From Gammaproteobacteria bacterium (lineage in GTDB: Bacteria; Pseudomonadota; Gammaproteobacteria; Acidiferrobacterales; Sulfurifustaceae): a stretch of DNA of 64,000 bases. The stretch's first letter is position 1. Every line of letters begins with the position of its first letter. The stretch spans positions 32,678 through 96,677 of the forward strand of contig JACQFZ010000051.1 in NCBI GenBank assembly GCA_016199745.1, written 5' to 3'. The notes under the pieces are model-generated. The model did no database searches and was not told the origin of the DNA. It saw nothing but the letters and a program-made list of their open reading frames with translations. Shown piece by piece: positions 56,872 to 64,000 of the stretch. The translations under genes were made by a program, and so were the position numbers.

Positions 56872-57477
56872 CGTCTAATTCCCTCAGTGGTTGATTTGTT
56901 TGCTTCATGCCTTGAAAGGGACCCAAGGTCGGATTGGATAATAGCAATGTTTTTTGCAGCGTGCGACATTTTCACCACAAAGTTGTATTGAGAGTCAAAG
57001 TTAAACTAGCATCCCTAGTTGCTTAACTTTAAGTATAAAATACAATAAGTTGTATAATACTTAGATACTGTTTTCTATCTGTCGACTTAAATTATGTCGC
57101 GTATTTGATACAAATTTACAACAAATATTTTAGAGTTAGGGGTTCATGCAACTCTAAATAAGGGAGATAGGCAGCCCCTGCACACCCATCGAGATCCAGA
57201 ATTGCGCCTAAAATTTCTTCAGCATTGACGTATTAACGATGCGAACAACGGTAGTATTCCGCCGCTGAAAAATGGAGTAATACGCAACAAGGCATAGGCA
57301 AGTGTGCTATCCGTAAGCAGTACCGACGCGGCGACTCTCCCAATAAATCGCGTATGTAGGTTGCCCCTGACGCAAAGCGGCTTGTCGGTGACGTGATTCC
57401 GTTCGGTCGAGAAGCACAGATCGGCGATCATTAGCCGTTGCATCATTTAAACAAATTGACTTGGAGGAGTGACGAAC
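56872..57477. other. Long AT-rich divergent region between porin and fhs
   Basis: About 600 bases without a convincing gene. It contains AAAGTTAA/TTAACTTT (56997-57004 and 57023-57030) around an inner CTAG pair, and a TAGAGTT/AACTCTA hairpin (57131-57137 and 57150-57156). AT-rich DNA at 57025-57130 probably holds divergent promoters. The 57160-57470 part is GC-richer and could be a structured fhs leader or a small RNA; no known riboswitch class was recognised. Confidence 0.5.
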
Positions 57478-59151
57478 GTGCCATCCGATATCGAAATTGC
57501 CCAGAAAGCGAAGATGAAGCGCATTACCGAAATCGCGAAGGGGCTCGGCATTGACGAGGCGCACCTGGAGCCTTACGGCCACTACAAGGCCAAAGTGTCG
57601 CTCGAATACATCGACACACTTAAGAAGAAGCCCGACGGCAAGTTGATCCTCGTGACCGCCATTAGCCCGACACCGGCGGGCGAGGGCAAGACGACGACCA
57701 CCGTCGGTTTGGGCGACGCGCTCAACCGCATCGGCAAGAAGACCGTCATTTGCTTGCGCGAGCCGAGCTTGGGCCCCGTATTCGGCATGAAGGGCGGCGC
57801 CGCCGGCGGCGGTTACGCGCAGATCGTGCCGATGGAAGACATCAATCTGCACTTCACCGGCGACTTCAACGCGATCGCGCTGGCCAACAACCTGTTGGCG
57901 GCCCTCATCGACAACCACATTCACCACGGCAACGAGCTCAGCTTCGACGTGCGCCGCATCGCCTGGAAGCGCGTGATGGACATGAACGATCGCGCGCTGC
58001 GTGACATCACCTGCTCGCTCGGTGGCCCGGGTAACGGTTATCCGCGGCAGGATGGTTTCGACATCGTCGTCGCCTCCGAAGTCATGGCGATCTTCTGCCT
58101 CTCGACCTCGCTTAAGGATCTGAAAACGCGCTTGGGCAATATCGTCGTCGGCTACACGCGCGACAGCAAGCCGATTTTGGCGCGCGATTTAAACGCACAG
58201 GGCGCGATGACGGCGTTGTTGAAGGACGCCATCAAGCCGAACCTGGTACAGACACTGGAAAACAATCCGGCGTTCGTACACGGCGGTCCGTTCGCCAATA
58301 TCGCTCATGGTTGCAACTCGGTCATCGCCACCCAGACCGCACTCAAGCTCGGTGACTATGTCGTGACCGAAGCCGGTTTCGGCGCTGACCTCGGTGCCGA
58401 GAAGTTCATCGACATCAAGTGCCGCAAGAGCGGTCTGCGGCCGTCGGCGGTGGTTATCGTTGCCACGGTCCGTGCGCTCAAGTTCCATGGCGGCGCCGAT
58501 TTGAAGGAGCTCAACAAGGAAAACCTGCCGGCTCTGGAAAAGGGTATCGCTAACCTCGAGCGCCATGTGAACAACGTGCGCAACCACTACGGCTTACCGT
58601 GCGTGGTGTCGATCAACCACTTCACGTTCGATACGCAAGCCGAAATCGACCTGCTGAAGCGCAAGATGGCGCATCACGAAGCGCCGGTGGTGCTGGCGCG
58701 GCATTGGGCGGAAGGCGGCAAGGGCGCGGAAGAAGTGGCGCGTGCCGTGGTCGAGTTGGTCGAGCGTGTACCAGCGGATTTTCGTTTCGTTTACGAAGAG
58801 AGCTTACCGCTATGGGACAAGATGAAAACCATCGCCACCAAAATCTACGGTGCGAGTGATATCACTGCCGATAGCAAGGTGCGTGCGCAGATCAAAAAGT
58901 TGCAGGACGACGGTTACGGCCACTATCCGGTTTGCGTCGCCAAGACCCAGTACTCGTTCTCGACCGATCCGCAGCTTAAGGGCGCACCCTCTGGCCACGT
59001 GATCAACGTGCGTGAGGTTCGGCTCGCAGCGGGTGCCGAGTTCGTCGTCATGGTCTGCGGTGACATCATGACCATGCCAGGCTTGCCGAAGGTACCGTCG
59101 GCGAATGCGATCGACGTCAACGATGAAGGAAAGATCGTCGGGTTGTTCTAA
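57478..59151 (+). CDS. fhs: Formate--tetrahydrofolate ligase
   Basis: ATP-dependent enzyme that charges tetrahydrofolate with formate to make 10-formyl-THF. The P-loop region is [24 protein letters not shown], and [22 protein letters not shown] is family-typical (both in outline). GTG 57478 is chosen because GGAGG at 57463-57467 is correctly spaced; a GTG at 57469 is too close. Length is 557 aa. It is a single-gene unit with its own terminator. A link to one-carbon units from betaine or glycine breakdown is possible but not shown here. Confidence 0.95.
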   Translation: MPSDIEIAQKAKMKRITEIAKGLGIDEAHLEPYGHYKAKVSLEYIDTLKKKPDGKLILVTAISPTPAGEGKTTTTVGLGDALNRIGKKTVICLREPSLGPVFGMKGGAAGGGYAQIVPMEDINLHFTGDFNAIALANNLLAALIDNHIHHGNELSFDVRRIAWKRVMDMNDRALRDITCSLGGPGNGYPRQDGFDIVVASEVMAIFCLSTSLKDLKTRLGNIVVGYTRDSKPILARDLNAQGAMTALLKDAIKPNLVQTLENNPAFVHGGPFANIAHGCNSVIATQTALKLGDYVVTEAGFGADLGAEKFIDIKCRKSGLRPSAVVIVATVRALKFHGGADLKELNKENLPALEKGIANLERHVNNVRNHYGLPCVVSINHFTFDTQAEIDLLKRKMAHHEAPVVLARHWAEGGKGAEEVARAVVELVERVPADFRFVYEESLPLWDKMKTIATKIYGASDITADSKVRAQIKKLQDDGYGHYPVCVAKTQYSFSTDPQLKGAPSGHVINVREVRLAAGAEFVVMVCGDIMTMPGLPKVPSANAIDVNDEGKIVGLF

Positions 59152-59174
59152 CCGTACGACGCTATCCGTAGTAC

Positions 59175-59208
59175 AAACGGCCGGGCATTTGCCCGGCCGT
59201 TTTTTTTT
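59175..59208 (+). terminator. Rho-independent terminator after fhs
   Basis: AACGGCCGGGCA and TGCCCGGCCGTT form a stem followed by nine or more T, 24 bases after the stop codon. Confidence 0.93.
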
Positions 59209-59325
59209 CGAAGCCCTCGCTGTGCTGTTTTTCTCGTAAGGACCTGGATTGGGTGCGCAGCGCCATTGCGGTTCGACCCGAATGGCACTTACTTAAGCAA
59301 AAGCCGAAGCATATCCGCAGATACT

Positions 59326-59408
59326 CCCTCTTCCCTTGCGGGAGAGGGCCGGGGAGAGGGGTGATATAACGCTAGTAATGGTTCCCCCTCTCCCGCAAGG
59401 GAAGAGGG
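59326..59408. repeat. Inverted repeat of the GC-rich family, truncating the Rhs gene
   Basis: Arms at 59326-59348 and 59386-59408 are perfect 23-base inverted copies beginning CCCTCTTCCCTTGCGGGAGA. Between them is CCGGGGAGAGGGG plus a short AT-rich spacer. The right arm is fused to the open frame of the Rhs tail, so insertion or recombination here removed the 5' part of that gene. Confidence 0.85.
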
Positions 59409-62244
59409 AACGCTGCTGGGGGTAGGGGTCAACGAGTACAACGCCAACGGTACCTTGCGCACGGTAGCACTCGCGACGACACAAGGCGCCACTCCCGTGT
59501 TGCGTTCGTATCGGGTGAACAACGCGCTGGGTCAGATGTCGGATTATTACGAATACAACACGAGCAGCGTGATCACCAGGCATGAGCAATATGTGTACGA
59601 CGATGACAATACGTTGCTGGTGCAGCGGGATATAGATATCTCCGATCCCCATATCAAGAATATCACCACCTTCAGCTACCTAGCGGACGGTACGCTCGCC
59701 AACAGCTATACCCGAACGCTCGAAGACGGAATACCCAATACCCGTAAGTATCCCAACATCTGGCAATACTACGCATACGCTAAATGGGACGGCTATAAGC
59801 AGAGCTCTGTCACCATCAAAGGCGACGCGAAGGATGTTGCAAGTTGGAAACCGGGCACGACCACGTATAAATACGATGCTAATGGACACTTGCGCGAACT
59901 TTATGATCACGTGCAAGACCGCACGATCCGTTACGTAAACAATCACCTCGGGCAGGTGATGAAACGCTATCAGTCCGAGGTGGAGATTCAGGTTGCTCAT
60001 CCCAAAGAACCCATCATCCGCCGCTTTTTCTATTTGAACGGTATTGCCATTGGCGACGTTGGAACCGATAAAGTCCCGAGCCGCATCGACTACGCCCAAG
60101 TCCTGGCCGATCGTAAAGACAAGGGCGGTGGCCATATCCACGGTGATCTCAAAGACCGAGTGACTCCCGTCACGTCGGCTGACTTCGATCAAAACTTCCG
60201 ACCGATCGGCCCAGACTACCCGAGCAAAACACCGGGCACCTATGTCGTCAATGCCGGCGACACGTTGCAGAGTATTGCATCGGCCGTATGGGGTGACGCA
60301 TCACTTTGGTATCTCATTGCCGACGCCAACGGCCTAACCGGCTCGGAAGCCTTGCCTGCTGGTACGCGGCTCGCGATCCCCAATGTCGTCACCAACGTTC
60401 ACAACACATCGGAAACGTTTCGACCGTACGACCCACGATTGATACTTGGAGATACCACACCGACATTGCCGGCAGCGAAGCCAAAGAGCCATATATTTGC
60501 GATGTTGATTGCCATCATTATTTTCATCGTTATCTGCTATGTCGGCGGAGCCTATGCCGCAGAGACCACCTGGCCGCAAGTAATGGCGGTAACCGGCTTC
60601 GCTAGCGTCGCTAGCCAAATGACGGCGGTGGCGCTGGGGCTGCAGGACAAGATCAATTGGAAGCGAGTTGCTGTGGATGCAGCGATGGCAGGTGTCTTTC
60701 AATCGGAAGGTATCAGCGTTGCTGAAAATACATCTACCGCCAGCACCATGTTAAATAGCATGCTGCGCAATACAGTATCGCAGGGCCTTAACATCGCTAT
60801 CGGTAACCAGAAGAAATTTGATTGGCAGGGAGTCGCGGCGGCAGGATTGGCTAGCGGAATCACTGCACAAATGGGCCCTGGTCGAAATCCGGTAGGCTTC
60901 GGTGAAAATTTCACCAAGGGACTCCGCGATAGTTTGGTGCAAGGCGCGGTCAACAACGCGATCTACGACAAGGACGATCCGGAATCTCAATTCGATTTCG
61001 TAAGTGTGGCGGCAACGGCGCTGGGTCACGCTATTGGCAGTTCGATGGTGGAGAACACCGAACGGAACCGGCGATATGACTTACAGCGGCAGTTTGTTAT
61101 GGACCAACCCTCCAGGAATCGAGAGAGGGCGATGCAGCTGAACGCCGAACAAGATCGCGGGGACGATCTGTACGAGCAATGGGGTAGGAATTATCTGCGT
61201 AATGCCGAGCAGGATCGTAATGATGTATTGAATGATCGGGCTTGGGAGGAAATTTATGACTATGAGCGGCCTGACGTGCCGGCGGAGGAGAAAAGGAATA
61301 AAGACATTACGCGCTCTTCTGCGAGCAATTCAGTAGATGCCTCTTCGAAAGGCCCCTTGCGTCTGCGGCTTACTCCCGAACAACAGGCGGCGGTAGGTAG
61401 CGCACTAGCGGCTGAAAATGCGCAACTGATAGACAGACAGCAGCTTGATTTCCTTGTTAACGGCCCAAAGACAAGTGATGCGTTTAACGCCAGTGTGAGA
61501 CGAGGCGTGCAGAATATAGTGGATTTTGGTGAACTATATGCGTCGCTTATTGGATCACTTTTTGATGGATCATTCGCTACAGATCCAGGCCCGTTGCAAT
61601 TGCAGAGACAGCAAGCACAGAATCGTGATGCATTTAATAGTCGCTTCCATAGCGTGCCAGTAACTGAAGTGACGTCGGGGGATCCGATCACTCGACAGCT
61701 GGCGATCAATTCGATTTTTGCCTATGGCGGTGAGTTTGCGGGAGAGAATTTGCCGTTTATGTTGGTGCCGGAAATTGGTGCTACAAGGTACGTGCGGTCC
61801 AGCAGTATATCTAAATTTAGCGGGTTGTTTGGCGATTTGGGTGTTGCAAACAATAGGATGTTGTTCAGCCCTAAGGAATTGATGGGCGTTGAGCCAGCGT
61901 CATCCGAGCTTCTTGCGGCAGTCGGCAACAAGCGAGATTTGCTAATAGCACGACCTGGTTCTGAAGAGTTGCGAATGTTGGATTATTTCGGCGCGGAGGC
62001 ATCTGTTGGTGGTGTGAATAGGTCTAGCATCATTCTTCGTGAAAATCCGAGTAAGGCCGCAGTCCTTGAGGAGTTTTTGCACGGGACTCAAGAGCGATTG
62101 GGTATCATTGATCGACTTGGGACTAGCGGCTATGGTAGCGCGGAAACTCACGTCAAGGATTTCATGATTCGTCACCAAAGAATGCTTGGATTAGGCAACG
62201 AAGATGTTCGTATTTTGCAAATCCTCAAAGAGAAAGGCTTGTGA
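59365..62244 (+). pseudogene. 5'-truncated Rhs/YD-repeat protein tail with LysM and possible toxin tip
   Basis: The frame is open from the repeat at 59365 with no start codon and ribosome-binding site; similarity begins at once inside YD-repeats (NEYNANGTLRTV, YVYDDDNTLLVQRD). A LysM module lies at about 60241-60390 (YVVNAGDTLQSIASAVWGD). A long hydrophobic segment (AMLIAIIIFIVICYVGGAYA) and an Ala/Gly-rich pretoxin-like region follow. The last 180 or so residues are unlike the rest and less GC-rich, as expected of an exchangeable toxin tip; they include VLEEFLHGTQERLG. The toxin activity is not identifiable. An internal start could still express the tip. Confidence 0.75.
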
Positions 62245-62251
62245 GGCAGGT

Positions 62252-62530
62252 ATGACAATTGAACTCAAGGTGCGAGAAGTTTTTCGTCTTTCGACCGGGA
62301 ACACCGTGTTTGCATGCGACGTTGATGGAGCCAGAGTGCCCCCGCGAAATAGTCGATGCGAATTAAAGAGAGGTGATGAAGTGCGGCAGACGCTGATACT
62401 TTCCGGCGAAACGCAGTTGCTTAACAAGAATGCGGCTGTTACTCAGAGGGCATTTGAGACACCGGAACAAGTTGAACTTAGCCCTGAGGAGGCTAGAAGC
62501 GGGCAATGGAGACTCATGTGCGTTGATTAG
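62252..62530 (+). CDS. Small protein after the Rhs tail, possible immunity protein
   Basis: 92 residues, not recognised. ATG 62252 is preceded by GAGG and lies eight bases after the Rhs stop, the position of an immunity gene. The sequence is mostly short beta-strand-like segments (KVREVFRLSTGNTVFACDVDG, in outline, and RGDEVRQTLILSG) and resembles in pattern the beta-barrel of translation-factor domain 2. The C-terminus is acidic. GC content is lower than in the flanking operons, like the Rhs tip. Function as immunity protein is inferred from position. Confidence 0.55.
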   Translation: MTIELKVREVFRLSTGNTVFACDVDGARVPPRNSRCELKRGDEVRQTLILSGETQLLNKNAAVTQRAFETPEQVELSPEEARSGQWRLMCVD

Positions 62531-62672
62531 AAGTGGCAAACAACACAGTGCCGTCCGCACTGCGTTCCGGTCAGCTCTATGAAGCAGAGGGATCAAGGGG
62601 TCAGACCCATTGATTCCCCCTCAGACGACGGGTACCCTCAAGGGCCATTCTCCATCAAGCAAGTGACAGGCG

Positions 62673-63005
62673 ATGGCGCGTCTTCCCCGATTCCTCATCC
62701 CTGGCCAGCCGCAACATGTGATCCAGCGCGGCAACAATCGCGACGCGATATTTCGCGCCGAGGGCGACTATCGTTTTTATCTGGAAAAGCTGCGAGTCGC
62801 TGCCGAAAAGCACAATTGCGACCTTCACGCGTATGTGCTCATGACCAATCACGTGCACCTGCTGGTTACGCCCCATCGCGACAACGGCATCGGCCAGATG
62901 ATGCAGATGCTCGGGCGTTACTACGAGAGGATCAAGGGGTCAGACTCGTTGATTCCCCCTCAGAAGACGGGTAACCTCGTGAGCCATTCTCCAGCAAGCA
63001 GGTGA
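62673..63005 (+). pseudogene. Truncated REP-associated tyrosine transposase (first copy)
   Basis: The first about 85 residues match the complete copy downstream (MARLPRFLIPGQPQHVIQRG, and the HVH metal site in TNHVHLLVTP). After LGRYY the frame runs into the terminal repeat (ERIKGSDSL) and stops. It lacks the C-terminal part with the nucleophilic Tyr region, so it should be inactive. Confidence 0.9.
62929..62948 (+). repeat. Left REP-like end of the RAYT unit
   Basis: GGATCAAGGGGTCAGACTCG is the inverted match of 63735-63754 with one mismatch. A related copy GGATCAAGGGGTCAGAC lies at 62590-62606. Confidence 0.8.
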
Positions 63006-63011
63006 CAGGCG

Positions 63012-63743
63012 ATGGCGCGTCTTCCCCGATTCCTCATCCCTGGCCAGCCGCAACATGTGATCCAGCGCGGAAACAATCGCGACGCGATATTTCGCGCCGA
63101 GGGCGACTATCGTTTTTATCTGGAAAAGCTGCGAGCCGCTGCCGAAAAGCACGATTGCGACCTCCACGCGTATGTGCTCATGACCAATCACGTACACCTG
63201 CTGGTTACGCCCCAGCGCGACAACGGCATCGGCCAGATGATGCAGATGCTCGGGCGTTACTACGTGCAATATTTCAACCACCGCTACCGGCGCACCGGCA
63301 CCCTCTGGGAAGGACGCTATCGCGCGACACTGATTGATAGCGAGCCGTACCTGCTCACCTGCATGCGCTACATCGAACACAATCCCGTGCGGGCACGCCA
63401 CCTGGCCACGCATCCGGCGGACTATCCCTGGTCGAGCTACCGATATAACGCCTTAGGGAAAGCGGATCCCCTACTCACCCCGCACCGGGAATATAAGCGG
63501 CTAGGTTCAACCGCCGCGGCCCGACAAGCGGCGTACCGCCAACTGTTTCGCGCCCAACTACCGGAGAAGACATTAACCGCGATACGCGAGGCAACGAACA
63601 AAGCCTGGGTGCTCGGTAGCGACCGCTTCAAGGGCAAGATGGAGAAGACACTGGCACGGCCGGCGCAGTCCCGTGGGCACGGCGGTGATCGCAAGTCAGA
63701 ACGCTATCGGCAGGGGGCGTCTCGTCAGAATCGTCGAGTCTGA
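63012..63743 (+). CDS. REP-associated tyrosine transposase (RAYT, IS200/IS605-like Y1 family)
   Basis: Single-strand transposase related to TnpA of IS200/IS605, domesticated to mobilise REP hairpins. The HUH metal site is HVH in TNHVHLLVTP; RTGTLWEGRYRATLID and YIEHNPVRARH are the family core. The C-terminal tail is basic. Length is 243 aa, normal for the long RAYT subgroup. The unit is bounded by REP-like inverted ends at 62929-62948 and 63735-63754. Confidence 0.9.
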   Translation: MARLPRFLIPGQPQHVIQRGNNRDAIFRAEGDYRFYLEKLRAAAEKHDCDLHAYVLMTNHVHLLVTPQRDNGIGQMMQMLGRYYVQYFNHRYRRTGTLWEGRYRATLIDSEPYLLTCMRYIEHNPVRARHLATHPADYPWSSYRYNALGKADPLLTPHREYKRLGSTAAARQAAYRQLFRAQLPEKTLTAIREATNKAWVLGSDRFKGKMEKTLARPAQSRGHGGDRKSERYRQGASRQNRRV

Positions 63744-63754
63744 CTCCTTGATCC
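63735..63754 (+). repeat. Right REP-like end of the RAYT unit
   Basis: CGAGTCTGACTCCTTGATCC is the reverse complement of the left end at 62929-62948 with one mismatch. It overlaps the last codons of the RAYT frame. Confidence 0.8.
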
Positions 63755-63756
63755 GG

Positions 63757-63816
63757 CTTCTTCACCGTCAATCTGGCGGAACGACAATCACAACGGCTGA
63801 CCGAGCACATCCAGCT
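63757..63816 (+). pseudogene. Fragment of a second RAYT gene
   Basis: One frame reads FFTVNLAERQSQRLTEHIQL, which resembles the conserved N-terminal FFTVNL...ERR segment of another RAYT subgroup. It starts within bases of the right REP-like end and loses similarity after about 20 residues. A further TCTGACCC-type motif follows at 63855. Short, so tentative. Confidence 0.5.
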
Positions 63817-63928
63817 CCTATACATTGGTGGCATGAAATGCGAGGGAACCTCACGGTCTGACCCTGAGGTTTCCCCGCATTCCCTCCTAGCTTCCCCGGC
63901 ATTCTGATCTATTCTTCCGGAAAAACCG

Positions 63929-63997
63929 TGCATGCATGGCACGTGCTGCCACGCTTCTCGTTGTCGAGACGAAAGAGCGAGGTGTGCCATGCATGCA
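63929..63997. repeat. Inverted repeat at the right edge of the window
   Basis: TGCATGCATGGCAC (63929-63942) and GTGCCATGCATGCA (63984-63997) are perfect 14-base inverted copies. They enclose a smaller hairpin, TCTCG-TTGT-CGAGA. It may be the edge of an element that continues outside the window. Confidence 0.75.
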
Positions 63998-64000
63998 AGC

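Larger units (their letters stand above)
62590..63267 (+). repeat. 339-bp tandem duplication covering the 5' half of a RAYT gene
   Basis: 62590-62928 and 62929-63267 align base for base over 339 positions with scattered substitutions. Each unit starts GGATCAAGGGGTCAGAC and ends inside the transposase frame near LGRYY. The first copy is therefore cut at exactly the point where the second begins. Confidence 0.92.

Noticed and set aside
57160..57470. Glycine riboswitch or 6S RNA upstream of fhs
   Set aside because: The conserved glycine-aptamer core and the large central bulge of 6S RNA could not be found by reading.

Overview
The window is chromosomal DNA of a Gram-negative bacterium, most likely a gammaproteobacterium outside the well-known orders. 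The clpX-lon-hupB-tRNA-ppiD-fabI run and the gloB-yafS-rnhA-dnaQ run are both gammaproteobacterial gene orders. Outer-membrane and periplasmic functions (a trimeric porin, MltD, PpiD, many periplasmic binding proteins) confirm two membranes. By eye the DNA is GC-rich, with lower GC in the Rhs tail near 61-62.5 kb and in the leader region near 57 kb. No genus can be named from the sequence alone.

Layout. 1-6.7 kb: protein quality control (clpX, lon with a heat-shock-like promoter, hupB, tRNA-Val and tRNA-Asp, ppiD). 6.7-13.3 kb: fabI, divergent from a yejABEF peptide importer. 13.3-17.8 kb: mltD and gloB, divergent from yafS-rnhA-dnaQ. 17.8-19.1 kb: an exported metallo-beta-lactamase-fold hydrolase and a decayed ABC-2 permease. 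19.2-24.8 kb: a nirB-nirD-nasA nitrate/nitrite assimilation operon behind a near-perfect sigma-54 promoter. 24.9-31.3 kb: a PAS-GGDEF-EAL protein, a composite repeat, an orphan GspE/PilB ATPase, a SET-domain protein and an orphan Tat-exported peptide-type binding protein.

31.5-45.8 kb is a large choline/betaine locus. It holds one betaine-type ABC transporter, three ChoX-type choline-binding proteins (two in tandem), an EmrE-like SMR pump, a phosphorylcholine phosphatase, DeoR and GbdR-type regulators, and betB-betA. Together these would free choline from phosphorylcholine, import choline and betaine, and oxidise choline to glycine betaine.

45.8-53.7 kb is a late cobalamin operon on the minus strand (bluB, cbiB, cobD, cobQ, cobU, cobT, cobC, cobS) behind a cobalamin riboswitch. 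It is invaded by GC-rich inverted repeats; one pair encloses a DUF559 gene that is now in frame with cobC. 53.7-59.2 kb: a TPR-sulfotransferase, a porin and formate-tetrahydrofolate ligase.

59.3-64 kb is accessory DNA. A 5'-truncated Rhs/YD-repeat tail with a possible toxin tip is followed by a small possible immunity gene. After these come a REP-associated transposase (RAYT) that has suffered a 339-bp tandem duplication, and the remnant of a second RAYT. The strongest candidates for something new are the DUF559/inverted-repeat cassette fused to cobC, and the orphan Rhs tip with its neighbour.
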